Source: Fodinibacter sp963730365 (GTDB taxonomy: Bacteria > Actinomycetota > Actinomycetes > Actinomycetales > Dermatophilaceae). Taken from it: 64,000 nucleotides of DNA. Location: positions 620,001 through 684,000 of the forward strand of contig CAVSRM010000005.1 of the NCBI GenBank assembly GCA_963730365.1. Direction: 5' to 3'. This document shows positions 7,662 through 15,787 of this stretch, piece after piece. Made by a program: the position numbers and the translations under genes. Each line of letters opens with the position of its first letter. Position 1 is the stretch's first letter. The notes under the pieces are model-generated. The model searched no databases and was not told the origin of the DNA. It saw nothing but the letters and a program-made list of their open reading frames with translations.

Positions 7662-8715
7662 TCACGATGCGATCATCTCGTGGCTCGTGCCCGCCAGACG
7701 TTGTGCGCGCTCCAGCAGGAGGGCGTGGACGAAGCCCTGCGGCAGGTTGCCGCGGAGCTGGCGCTGTCTGACGTCGAACTCCGTGGACAGCAGGCCGGGC
7801 GGACCGCACGCGGTGCGCTGTCGCTCGAACCAACGGAAGGCCCCGACCTCGTCGCCGACCGCCAGCTGGGTCAGGGACATGGCGAAGCCGCACATGGGGA
7901 ACGCCCCCTCGGCGTCACCGAGCGGCTCGTCGCCCGCGTGGTAGCGGTAGACGTAGCCGTCCTGGACCAGGTCCCGGGACACGGCGCGAAGGGTGGCGAG
8001 GCTGCGGGGGTCGTCCGGGGACAGGGCTCCCCGCACCGGCGGAAACGGGAGCGAGGTCGGGGCCGTGCTCCAGGACGCGAGCGGTGCTCACGGCCACCGC
8101 CTCGTCGAGCAACGGGTCCTCCGCCCGCTCAGGCATACCGAGGGTCGCGGCGGCGACCATGCCCCCGCCGGGCGTGGTGAGGCCCCGGAGGACCGCGTAG
8201 GCGTGCTGGGCGTCGCGGGGTGCCACGGAGGCCTCGAAACGGAGGACGGTGTCGGCCCAGTACTGCTCCGTGGCCTGCCACAGCCGCTCGGCGTCGGGGG
8301 GCGCCGGCAGGGCACGGTCGCTGATCTCGAGGACCAGGTCGTGCCGGCCTCCCGGGGCGAGGTCCACCCGCAGCCGAAGCAGGCCGTCGCGGTCGAGCCG
8401 GGCCTGGCCAGCACCCCTCCAGCGGACCCGAGGCGGCGGCGCGTCGAGGACCCAGCTGCCGTCGTCCTCTCGCCGCAGCTCGAGTGCGGATCGCTCGGGG
8501 CCGGCGGCGACCTGGAGCACGACATCGACACTGAAGGCACCGTCGACCGCGTCGAGGCGCCGGAGCAGGGCACCCGGTGCGGGTCGCAGGGCACGCCAGG
8601 GCCTCGCGGCACTCGGCCCGCGCGCCGCGGTGGCCGTCCCCCAGGAGGGCGTAGTCGCGGAGTGCCTGCGGCGGGTAGTCGGCAGGCGGCGCCCGAGGCC
8701 TTCGTCCCGGGTCAT
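7662..8715 (-). pseudogene. Broken glycoside hydrolase family 15 (glucoamylase/trehalase-like) gene
   Basis: Pieces of a GH15 protein lie in order in different minus-strand frames: ALRDYALLGDGHRGA near 8660-8690; then the N-terminal beta-sandwich ending TPGGGMVAAATLGMPERAE (about 8130-8560); then, after a further frame change near 8040, a C-terminal part with LSPDDPRSLATLRAVSRDLV and VYRYHAGD..GAFPMCGF down to the stop at 7662. The stretch carrying the DYRYCWIRD-type catalytic motif and most of the alpha/alpha barrel are missing, so there are at least two frameshifts plus large internal deletions. The gene cannot encode an active enzyme. Relatives hydrolyse alpha-glucans or trehalose, so the organism has probably lost one such activity here. 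Confidence 0.75.
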
Positions 8716-9083
8716 CGCGGGCCCGCCCGGGGGCGAAGGCCGCCGGCCGTCACGCCCGCGCCCGCGAGGGCGACCCCGCCGGTGACGAGGGCCGCCCGCC
8801 GGCGGGTCGGTGACGTGACCGCGAGCACCCCCATCGACGCGGCGTGGAGGACCTCGACGCCGATGACGAGCCGGGCCGTCGCCCGCGGCGCCACGAGCTG
8901 GACGGCGCCCTGGACCAGGTGCCGCCCGCCGAGGGCCCGGATGCCGAGCTCCTCGAGCGCGTCAGGCTCACGGCGCTCGAGCACGGACCACACCCGGTTC
9001 CCGCGCGCCAACAGCGTCGCGCCCCACACCAGGCCTCCGGCGCCGGCGAGCCGCGGCAGGACGCCCCCGGCCCGGCCGCTCAC
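8712..9083 (-). CDS. Small alanine-rich membrane protein coupled to an SDR
   Basis: A 123-residue protein with no recognised domain. The GTG start at 9083 overlaps the TGA of the upstream SDR gene (GTGA), so the two are translationally coupled. Hydrophobic segments at about residues 10-30 (LAGAGGLVWGATLLA), 60-90 (VIGVEVLHAASMGVLAV) and 95-115 (ALVTGGVALAGAGVTAGG) predict two or three membrane passes. Coupling to an SDR that itself ends in a hydrophobic helix suggests the two act together at the membrane. A longer reading frame extends to 9173, but it overlaps the SDR coding sequence and lacks a ribosome binding site. Confidence 0.65.
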   Translation of the reverse strand: MSGRAGGVLPRLAGAGGLVWGATLLARGNRVWSVLERREPDALEELGIRALGGRHLVQGAVQLVAPRATARLVIGVEVLHAASMGVLAVTSPTRRRAALVTGGVALAGAGVTAGGLRPRAGPR

Positions 9084-10087
9084 CAGCGCCGCCCAAGGGC
9101 CAGGGCGCCGACGGCTGCGGCCCCGACGGCTCCGGCCGCCGCTGCGACCTGCGGGTAGCGGTGCGCCACCCACTGCTGCGGGCTGCGCGCGTGGGCTGTG
9201 TCGTCGAACGCGCCGTGGGCGCCGTAGTCGTGGCCGTTCGGGCCGTCGGCCGGTTCCCAGAGGTTGGCGGCCTGGTCGTCCGGCTTCGGCTGCCCGGTCT
9301 GCTGGGAGGAGAACCCGGTGCGGGCGAGGTACCGGTCGAGCAGGCCCGGTGCGACGGCGTTCGCGAGGAGGGTGCCGACGGTGCTCGCCCCGACCCAGTA
9401 CTCCCGGCGGCGGGGGTGGTCGGCGGCGAAGACGACGGCGCGGGCCGCGACCTCCGGCTGGTAGATCGGCGGTACAGGTTGGGCGTGGTCGGGCAGCCGG
9501 GAGAGCACCCAGGAGAACTGCGGGGTGTTCAGCGCCGGCATCTGCACCATCGTCACGTGGACGTTGCTCTTCTCGTGCAGCAGCTCACAGCGCAGCGATT
9601 CGTGGAACCCCTGGAGGGCGTGCTTGGCCCCGCAGTACGCGCTCTGCAGCGGGATCCCCCGGTAGGCCAGGGTCGAGCCGACGTGCACGATCGTGCCCCG
9701 GTCGCGCTGCTTCATCCGCTTCAGCACGGCCATCGTCGCGTAGACGTACCCGAGGTAGCTGACCTCGGTGACCCGGCGGAACTCCTCGGGGGCGATGTCG
9801 TCGAAGCGGGCGAACACCGAGGTGAACGCGACGTTGACCCAGACGTCGATGGGTCCCAGCTCCTGCTCGACCCGCTCCACCGCGGCCTCCACGGCCTCCG
9901 CGTCCGCGACGTCGGCCGGCACGACGAGCGGCCGACCTCCGAGCTCCCGGACCTCCTCCGCGGCCGCCTCGAGACCCGCGGTTCCACGGGCGATGAGCGC
10001 GACGGCATCCCCCCTCCGCGCGAACTCCCGAGCCGTGGCCCGACCGATTCCCCCACTGGCCCCCGTGATGGCGACGACGCGTGCCAT
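9080..10087 (-). CDS. Short-chain dehydrogenase/reductase with C-terminal hydrophobic tail
   Basis: 335 residues of classical SDR type. The NAD(P)-binding TGASGGIG is at residues 8-15, the catalytic Ser in HVGSTLAYR and the Tyr-Lys pair in SAYCGAKHA. Beyond the usual 250 residues there is an 80-residue tail: a polar segment (SSQQTGQPKPDDQAANLWEP) and a final hydrophobic stretch VAAAAGAVGAAAVGALAL that could anchor it to the membrane. The start at 10087 follows a strong GGAGGTGG Shine-Dalgarno, whereas the frame's earlier ATG at 10150 lies upstream of the promoter -10. It is divergent from a MarR regulator and overlaps a small membrane-protein gene. Substrate is unknown. Confidence 0.85.
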   Translation of the reverse strand: MARVVAITGASGGIGRATAREFARRGDAVALIARGTAGLEAAAEEVRELGGRPLVVPADVADAEAVEAAVERVEQELGPIDVWVNVAFTSVFARFDDIAPEEFRRVTEVSYLGYVYATMAVLKRMKQRDRGTIVHVGSTLAYRGIPLQSAYCGAKHALQGFHESLRCELLHEKSNVHVTMVQMPALNTPQFSWVLSRLPDHAQPVPPIYQPEVAARAVVFAADHPRRREYWVGASTVGTLLANAVAPGLLDRYLARTGFSSQQTGQPKPDDQAANLWEPADGPNGHDYGAHGAFDDTAHARSPQQWVAHRYPQVAAAAGAVGAAAVGALALGRRW

Positions 10088-10128
10088 CGAAACCACCTCC
10101 TCTTCTCTGGACGACACCTCACTCTCTT

Positions 10129-10157
10129 GTATAATCGCAATTGTTGCCATAGGTCAA
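10129..10157 (-). promoter_or_regulatory. Promoter of the SDR gene in the SDR/MarR divergent region
   Basis: On the minus strand TTGACC (10157-10152) and TTATAC (10134-10129) are separated by 17 bases, a good vegetative promoter. The AT-rich segment contains CAATTG and the TTGTATAATCGCAA half-palindrome, plausible contacts for the adjacent MarR protein. TATAAT is also readable on the plus strand at 10130-10135. Confidence 0.6.
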
Positions 10158-10175
10158 CTAATCAGGAGGTTGCCA

Positions 10176-10655
10176 GTGGACCCGGTCACGGGCCGACCCC
10201 CGGGAGACTCCCCGGAGCTCGCAGTGGCCCTGCGCGCGTCGCGTGTCTTCTCCGCCGTGATCGCCGCCTCGGTGGCTCACGCCGGCGCAGTCGTCACCCC
10301 ACCGCAGCTGCGCACGCTCGTCCTGGTCGCGACCCGGAGGGAGGTCGACGCGGCCACCATCGCCTCGGCGCTGGACATCCACCCCTCCGGCGCGACCCGG
10401 CTCTGCGACCGACTCGTCGGGTTGGGGCTCATGGACCGGGCGGCCTCCCCGACCGATCGACGCCGGGTGGTCCTCACACTGACAGACGCCGGAGCCGACC
10501 TCGTCGACTCGGTGATGGACCACCGCCGGGCCGCCCTCGACGCCATCCTCGACCGGATGCCGCCGGACGGCCTGCGCTCGCTCGTGGCGGGCCTGACCGC
10601 GTTCTCGGACGCGGCCGAGGAGCCGGCGACCACCCTGGGGGCCGAACCATGGTGA
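10176..10655 (+). CDS. MarR-family transcriptional regulator
   Basis: A 159-residue winged-helix regulator. The HTH (TIASALDIHPSGATRLCDRLVGLGLM) and wing (RAASPTDRRRVVLTLTDAG) lie at about residues 62-112, flanked by the dimerisation helices. The GTG start at 10176 has AGGAGG six bases upstream. It is divergent from the SDR gene and shares its 88-base promoter region, so repression of the SDR and of itself, relieved by a small phenolic or lipophilic ligand, is the likely scheme; the ligand is unknown. A small unknown gene follows 31 bases downstream, probably co-transcribed. Confidence 0.85.
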   Translation: MDPVTGRPPGDSPELAVALRASRVFSAVIAASVAHAGAVVTPPQLRTLVLVATRREVDAATIASALDIHPSGATRLCDRLVGLGLMDRAASPTDRRRVVLTLTDAGADLVDSVMDHRRAALDAILDRMPPDGLRSLVAGLTAFSDAAEEPATTLGAEPW

Positions 10656-10686
10656 CCACCGCACACAGCGACCAGGAGGGTAGGGA

Positions 10687-10977
10687 ATGACCGACGACGA
10701 GACAGACCTGACGAACCGCGAGCGTCGCGAACGGACCCTGCAGGAGGTGATCGACGCCCTCGTGGAGGATCCGCAGCACCGATCGGTCGCCGAGGCGGTC
10801 GACGACCTCGAACGCCGCATCGCCGACCGCGGACTGCCCGCCATGCCCCCTCAGTGGGTGCACGCGGTAGCCGAGGGGGTGGTGCGAGGCGATCCCTACG
10901 TCGTCTCGGCGGACACGCTCCGGCAGATGGACATCCCCGCCCCGACCACCCGCGCGGAGCCGTACGTCATCGACTGA
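10687..10977 (+). CDS. Small acidic protein of unknown function
   Basis: 96 residues, start ATG at 10687 with AGGAGG and a short spacer upstream. The sequence is rich in Asp, Glu and Arg, with predicted helices (NRERRERTLQEVIDALVED and SVAEAVDDLERRIADRG) and no membrane segment or Cys. I do not recognise a family. It follows the MarR gene closely on the same strand and is convergent with the GT2 gene. Confidence 0.65.
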   Translation: MTDDETDLTNRERRERTLQEVIDALVEDPQHRSVAEAVDDLERRIADRGLPAMPPQWVHAVAEGVVRGDPYVVSADTLRQMDIPAPTTRAEPYVID

Positions 10978-11066
10978 CCTCCGGTGCGGGAGGCGGCTCG
11001 CGCGCCCGCCGCAGCGGTCCCGCGTGGGAGGCCTGGCGCACCCGCGGAGGTCCGGGGGTTTGATCG

Positions 11067-11804
11067 TCAGGGGGCCGCCTCCGCTTGAGGGTGAGGGGCT
11101 CGGTCAGACGGAGCGAGGGCGGTGAGGTAGGTGGCGAAGCCGCCCTTGACCCTGCTCTTGGTCCGGCCCGAGGTGCGCACCCGGAGCCGGTCGCTCGCGA
11201 TCCACGGCCGCCCGGCTCCGCGGACGCGTGCCGCGAGGTCGACGTCCTCATGGAGGGCGAGGGGCGCGAAGCCACCGGCCTCGAGGTAGGCGCTCGCTCG
11301 CACGCCCAGGTTGGCGCCGTGGACGTGCTCGTGGTCCTCGCGCAGGGTGTGCCGGTCCCGCCAGGCCGCGAGCACGGAGGCGTCAGCGACGCCGAACGGC
11401 TCGACGGTGCCGAGGACGAGGTCGGCCCCGGCCTCGGCAGCCTGCACGTGGCGCCTGAGCCAGTGGGTGTGGACGACGCAGTCGGCGTCGGTACCGACGA
11501 CCCAGGTGTCGGCCGGTTCGGCACCGCGCCGACTGGTGTCGCCCAGCGCGGTCGTCACTGCGGCGTGCCGGGCCCGGCCGACCGAGCCGGCGTCGACCTC
11601 GACCGCCGTGACCGGGAAGCGCTCCACGACCAGGGCCGAGGTGTCGGTGCAGCGGTCGAGGGCCACGACGACCTCGGTGGAGATGCTGGGCCGCCACTCG
11701 CGCAGGGTGCCCACGGACCGGAGGATGCTGCGCAGACAGGCCGCGAGCAGTTCCGCCTCGTCGCGGACCGGCACGGCGACGACCACGCGGGTGACGGTGC
11801 TCAT
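11067..11804 (-). CDS. Glycosyltransferase family 2
   Basis: A 245-residue GT-A fold transferase. The N-terminal VVVAVPVRDEAELLAACL is the nucleotide-sugar strand-loop, VGTDADCVV holds the DxD-like metal site, and LHEDVDLAARVRGAG is the ED motif near the catalytic base. No membrane helix is present, so it acts in the cytoplasm or peripherally. Its ATG overlaps the stop of the PIG-L/methyltransferase gene (ATGA), so it is the last gene of a tight operon with that fusion and an acyl-CoA dehydrogenase-like gene. The combination suggests building or trimming a modified amino sugar; donor and acceptor cannot be named. Confidence 0.85.
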   Translation of the reverse strand: MSTVTRVVVAVPVRDEAELLAACLRSILRSVGTLREWRPSISTEVVVALDRCTDTSALVVERFPVTAVEVDAGSVGRARHAAVTTALGDTSRRGAEPADTWVVGTDADCVVHTHWLRRHVQAAEAGADLVLGTVEPFGVADASVLAAWRDRHTLREDHEHVHGANLGVRASAYLEAGGFAPLALHEDVDLAARVRGAGRPWIASDRLRVRTSGRTKSRVKGGFATYLTALAPSDRAPHPQAEAAP

Positions 11805-13189
11805 CGCCGGCCTTCCTGCTCGGCGACGGAGGCCGGGTGGCCCCACACGTCGATGAGGACGTCGGCGTCGACGTGGTGCACGCGGTGCGGGAGGTCGGCG
11901 AGGACGGACGCGGCTTGGTCGTGGACGGCGGGGCCGTCGAGCGGTACGTCCGCGGTCGGGTGCCGCCAGTGCACGAGGGCGACCTCTCCGCCCTCGGCCA
12001 GGCTCCGCCGGACCCTCCGCAGGGTCTCGAGGAGCTCCAGGGGTGTGAGGAAGTAGCCGACCTCGGACAGCATGACGAGGTCCGTCGGGCCGGGCGGCAC
12101 GGCGGCCGGAGCCCGGCCCAGCACCCAGCGGACGTTCGCGAGGCTGCGGGCCCGGGCCAGGTCGAGGGCGGCGGGGCTGACGTCGATGGCGACGACCCCG
12201 CCGGCCCGGGCAGCCAGTGCCGTGGTGAGCAGGCCGTCGGCACACCCGATCTCGACCACCGACCCGTAACGCGGGCGAGCGAGGACCGCGGTGGTGAGGG
12301 CGCGCTTGCGCTCCTCGTAGAAGGAACCCTCGAAGGCCCAAGGGTCGGGGCCGCCGGCACACATCGCGTCGAACGGTGCGGCCACGTCGGCGTCGTCACG
12401 AGGTGCCAGGAGGGGCAGGGCACCCGGGGCCGCGAAAAGGGCCTCGACGACCCGGCGTGCTCGTCGGAGCACCGGCTCGGTCACGACGGCGGCTTCCCCG
12501 GGGCCGGGGCCGAGTGGCGCTGTCTGCGAGGGGTACTCGTCCACCGCGGCGGCTCGCCGGGCGAGGTCCGGCGAGGTGAGCTCCACCGCGTGGACCGCCT
12601 CCCACGGGAGGTCGTCCGGGTGGCCCCAGTGCCAGAGCCAGACCGGGTAGTACGCCACCGTCGCGCCGGATCGGGCGGCGGCCCCGGATGCGGCCCGTCC
12701 CAGGGCGTCGTGGTCGGGGTGGCCGTCGGCGCTCCAGGGGGCGACGACGAGGGTGTCCGGTCCGCAACGCTCGGCGAGGACGTCGAGGAGCCGCTCCTCG
12801 ACGGCGGTGAGTGCGCCGTCGGGGAGACCCAGCCGTTCGACGACGGCGTCCGGAGCGAGACGCGCGACCGCGGCGGTAGCTTCGTCGGCGCGGACTCGCG
12901 CCAGCAGCTCGGGGGCCCAGGCGCGGGCGTCCGGGTGGGAGGCCTCGCCGTCGGTGGCCACGAGGACCGTCACCGTGGCCCCGTGGCGGGCGAGGGCGGC
13001 GAGGAGCCCGCCGACGGCCAGCGTCTCGTCGTCAGGGTGTGCCGCGGCGACGAGCACGTCGCCGTACCGGGCCGCCAAGGCGGCGACGTCGAGGGAGGGG
13101 GCGGCGGACCAGCGGGGATCGAGCAACCACTCGGGCTCCGGGGTGCCGGCGTCGGAGTGGTGGAAGGTCCTCGCGACGGAAGGGGTCAC
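11801..13189 (-). CDS. PIG-L deacetylase / SAM methyltransferase fusion
   Basis: 462 residues with two enzymes in one chain. Residues about 43-240 are a PIG-L (LmbE-like) zinc deacetylase: AHPDDE at 50-55 supplies His and Asp ligands, and DGHPDHDALGRA supplies the third ligand. Residues about 265-450 are a class I methyltransferase of the NodS/MtfA type: motif I VVEIGCADG, then VVAIDVSPAAL and LVMLSEVGYFL. PIG-L enzymes de-N-acetylate GlcNAc-containing glycolipids, mycothiol precursors or glycopeptides, and NodS N-methylates the exposed amine; a deacetylate-then-methylate sequence on one amino sugar is an inference. ATGA overlaps link it to both neighbours. Confidence 0.88.
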   Translation of the reverse strand: MTPSVARTFHHSDAGTPEPEWLLDPRWSAAPSLDVAALAARYGDVLVAAAHPDDETLAVGGLLAALARHGATVTVLVATDGEASHPDARAWAPELLARVRADEATAAVARLAPDAVVERLGLPDGALTAVEERLLDVLAERCGPDTLVVAPWSADGHPDHDALGRAASGAAARSGATVAYYPVWLWHWGHPDDLPWEAVHAVELTSPDLARRAAAVDEYPSQTAPLGPGPGEAAVVTEPVLRRARRVVEALFAAPGALPLLAPRDDADVAAPFDAMCAGGPDPWAFEGSFYEERKRALTTAVLARPRYGSVVEIGCADGLLTTALAARAGGVVAIDVSPAALDLARARSLANVRWVLGRAPAAVPPGPTDLVMLSEVGYFLTPLELLETLRRVRRSLAEGGEVALVHWRHPTADVPLDGPAVHDQAASVLADLPHRVHHVDADVLIDVWGHPASVAEQEGRR

Positions 13190-14193
13190 GGGGAGACACC
13201 GTCCTCGAGCACGAGCGTCCCGAGGGCCGCGAGGTCACGCTCGGCGTGGTGCTGACGCAGGTAGACGGTGAGGTCGGCCACGCGCCGTGCGTGCTCCTCG
13301 TCGTGGGTCAGCGGGGCCGGGCCCAACCCGTGCCCGACGACGCGGATCACCTCCTCGGCGGCGTCGACCACCACCGCGCGCGTGCGGGCGGCGAGCAACA
13401 CCCCGTCGGCCCCCTCAGCCCGGCCGCCGGCGATCGCGTCGGAGGCGGCGTGCAGGGCGAGCAGGGAGGCGTGGAGCACCCGGTCGGCGGTGCCGAGGTG
13501 CATGAGCGCCACCTGGTCGGGGGCGCGGCGGAGGGCGGCATACGTCAGGCGTCCGGCCAGGGCAGCGGCAGCGCCGAACCAGACTGCGGCGACTCCGATT
13601 CCGCCCCAGGCGAAGCCCGGACGGGTGAGGTACCAGCCGGGTGCGCCCAGGAGCACAGCCGGGACGGCGTCGAGGGTGAGGGACCCAGTCGTCACCTCGG
13701 TGAGCCCTCGGGACACCCAGGTGCTGGGTGCGTGGGCGACGCCGGGATGGCGCAGGGGGACTGCCGCGAGGGCGTCGGACCCCGCGTCGTCGACGGTGAC
13801 GAGGGCGTGCGAGACGTCGGTGGCGAGGGAGCACCACGCCTTCGTCCCCGACACCGTGACCGTCCCCCCGTCCCGGGCCAGCCGCAGCCCGGTGCCCGGC
13901 GCCCGGGCGGCGTACACCCCGAAGGTGCTCGCACCGTCGGCTCCGAGGGTGCCGAGGTCGGGGTCACCCGCCTGGGCGAGGATCGCCACCGCGTCGAGGT
14001 GGGGTTCGACGGCCCGGGCCGTCGTCAGGTCGACGGAGCCGAGGGTCGCCAGGGTCGAGACGTAGAGCCACGGGTCGGCGGCGATGTCGCGCGCGACACA
14101 AGAGAGCTCGTGGGCCAGCTCGAGTGAGCCGCCCACGTCACGGCCCCGTGCGCGCTCCGCGAGGTCGTCGAGGAACCAGTCGGACCCCCGCAT
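13186..14193 (-). CDS. Acyl-CoA dehydrogenase-like flavoprotein
   Basis: 335 residues, about 50 shorter than normal acyl-CoA dehydrogenases. The middle beta-domain is recognisable (GASTFGVYAARAPGTGLRLA, VSGTKAWCSLATDVSHALV), as is the C-terminal helical bundle (LLAARTRAVVVDAAEEVIRVVGHGLG). The usual catalytic Glu region is not evident, so the reaction may differ from beta-oxidation, perhaps an N- or C-oxidation of an unusual substrate. Starts at ATG 14193 and overlaps the next gene by four bases. Since the following genes encode a sugar deacetylase/methyltransferase and a glycosyltransferase, it probably belongs to that pathway and not to fatty acid catabolism. Confidence 0.8.
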   Translation of the reverse strand: MRGSDWFLDDLAERARGRDVGGSLELAHELSCVARDIAADPWLYVSTLATLGSVDLTTARAVEPHLDAVAILAQAGDPDLGTLGADGASTFGVYAARAPGTGLRLARDGGTVTVSGTKAWCSLATDVSHALVTVDDAGSDALAAVPLRHPGVAHAPSTWVSRGLTEVTTGSLTLDAVPAVLLGAPGWYLTRPGFAWGGIGVAAVWFGAAAALAGRLTYAALRRAPDQVALMHLGTADRVLHASLLALHAASDAIAGGRAEGADGVLLAARTRAVVVDAAEEVIRVVGHGLGPAPLTHDEEHARRVADLTVYLRQHHAERDLAALGTLVLEDGVSP

Positions 14194-14282
14194 CAGCCAC
14201 CTCTCCCACTCCCTGTGCTCCGGGGTCGATCCCGACGAGCCCTCCCGTCCGGCGGGAGCGCCTCCTGCTGGTCGTGCCGATG

Positions 14283-14984
14283 CTAGGCGACCCCGGACGT
14301 CCCGGGCCCCGGAGCGACAGCACGCTCCACGAGGACGTCGACGGGGGTGCACCGGCCGTTGTTCGACTTCTCGGCCGAGCACGCCGTGACGCCCGCGATG
14401 ACCGGGACGCGGGCCTCGATGGTGAACCGGTCGCCGGGCCTCGTGGGCGGCGGGTCGATGTGCAGCTCGCCTGCCTCGTCGGTCCAGACGTCCATGAACA
14501 CGTTGAGCGTCACCCCGATACGGTCCGGGTCGATGCCGCGCGGCTCGAGGGCGCCGACGAGGTTCGCGAAGCAGCTCGGGTGCTCCGCCCCGGCGAGGTC
14601 CGGGTAGAGGATGTCGAACGTGGCCTGGCTGCACGGTGTCAGCGTGAGGTCGTGGACGCCGACCGTGTCGTCGACGATCTCGGCCAGCACCCGGCTGCGG
14701 TTGCTGTAGAGCGAGGACCCGGTGGAGACGTAGATCGTGTTGCCGAAGTCGGTGGTGCGCCCCGAGGAGAACTGCTCCGCGGTGTCCTCGGTGCTCACGA
14801 GGTAGAGGTCGCTCACCTGCTCGCCGCAGGGGTCGAGGAGGGTGAGCCGGTCCCCGGGGGCGAGCTCGACCGCGACCCCGGTCTGGGGGTCGATGCGCTG
14901 CCACCCGGGGGCGGGGGCGTCCGGGCCACCCGCGTAGGACGGCGGCGCGTCGGTGCGGGGGTGGCGGGTGCGGGCCGGGTTCAC
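14283..14984 (-). CDS. DUF1989 protein (urea-carboxylase-associated / carboxyguanidine-deiminase-like)
   Basis: A 233-residue DUF1989 protein. Visible family segments are the PGDRLTLLDPCGEQVSDLYL strand, TIYVSTGSSLYSNRSRVLAEIVDDTVGVHD, the CSQATFDILYP cysteine loop, and NVFMDVWTDEAGELHIDPPP. Characterised relatives are the paired subunits of carboxyguanidine deiminase in guanidine breakdown and proteins beside urea carboxylase. Here there is one DUF1989 gene and no carboxylase, hydrolase or transporter. Its ATG overlaps the stop of the YqcI/YcgG gene (ATGA), so the two are made together. A role in guanidino-nitrogen chemistry is plausible but inferred from family and partner. Confidence 0.82.
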   Translation of the reverse strand: MNPARTRHPRTDAPPSYAGGPDAPAPGWQRIDPQTGVAVELAPGDRLTLLDPCGEQVSDLYLVSTEDTAEQFSSGRTTDFGNTIYVSTGSSLYSNRSRVLAEIVDDTVGVHDLTLTPCSQATFDILYPDLAGAEHPSCFANLVGALEPRGIDPDRIGVTLNVFMDVWTDEAGELHIDPPPTRPGDRFTIEARVPVIAGVTACSAEKSNNGRCTPVDVLVERAVAPGPGTSGVA

Positions 14985-15787
14985 GACAGGTTCTCCTCGA
15001 TGACCTCGGGGGAGGGCTGGAAGGGCGGCGACCAGTCTGCCGGGACGGCGCGTCCGGAGTACTGCCGGGCCTCGGAGCCCTGACCGTGGTCGGCCACCAT
15101 CGGGTTGAGGCAGCCCTGGAGCTCGGTGTCACGCCGCCGGATGGTGTCGCGCATCCGGCCGTACCGGCCATCGGAGCGCATCCGTTCGAACTGCTCGTGG
15201 AGGTTGAAGACGAGGGTGGGGAGGGGTGCGCGGCGGGCGATCCGGGACGCGTCGGGGTGGAGGCCGACGACGAAGAAGGCGGTGCCGCCGACGCTGAACG
15301 CGAAGTGCGGGTCGCGCGGGTCGGGTGAGGTCCCCGGTGCCCAGGGCTCGCCGTCGTGGTCGTGGAGGTGCTGGAGCGCGCCCCACAATGCCCCTTCGAA
15401 GGCACGCTCACCGACGGCGGGCGGGTGGCGGAAGCAGGCGACGAACGACACGAGGTCGCCATCGTTGTCGACGCCTCTCGCGTAGTCCCGCAGCTGGGCC
15501 CCGAGTCGATCGAGCGATCCTCCGGGACTGGTGTCGGTGAGGTCCTCGAGCACGACGCGCGTCGCTGCGTCGCGGCGGAACACCGAACGGGCCCCGAGGC
15601 AGGGGTAGTCGGAGTGGGCGACCATGTCAGCGATCGCGTCGGTGATCTCACCGGCGGGTGCAGCTCCAAGGTCGCTGCGGCGGCTCAGGGCGGAGAGATC
15701 GGCCAACGGGGGAGGGGTGGCGTCGGCGGGGGCCGGGGTGTCGCGGCCAGGCACCCCTCGGGCGTACCCCGTTGACACCACGCTCAT
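14981..15787 (-). CDS. YqcI/YcgG-family protein (GntA-like putative heme-dependent N-hydroxylase)
   Basis: A 268-residue protein of the YqcI/YcgG family, recognised from YPCLGARSVF near residue 60, the long FAFSVGGTAFFVVGLHPDAS motif, LPTLVFNLHEQFERMR and the C-terminal NPMVADHGQGSEARQYSGR. GntA of guanitoxin biosynthesis, a heme-dependent guanidine N-hydroxylase, is to my recollection assigned to this family; most members are uncharacterised. No signal peptide or membrane helix. The ATG at 15787 overlaps the stop of a 21-codon leader ORF and has no good Shine-Dalgarno of its own, so it should be translated by coupling. It heads the block with DUF1989, ACAD, PIG-L/MT and GT2 genes. Confidence 0.78.
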   Translation of the reverse strand: MSVVSTGYARGVPGRDTPAPADATPPPLADLSALSRRSDLGAAPAGEITDAIADMVAHSDYPCLGARSVFRRDAATRVVLEDLTDTSPGGSLDRLGAQLRDYARGVDNDGDLVSFVACFRHPPAVGERAFEGALWGALQHLHDHDGEPWAPGTSPDPRDPHFAFSVGGTAFFVVGLHPDASRIARRAPLPTLVFNLHEQFERMRSDGRYGRMRDTIRRRDTELQGCLNPMVADHGQGSEARQYSGRAVPADWSPPFQPSPEVIEENLS

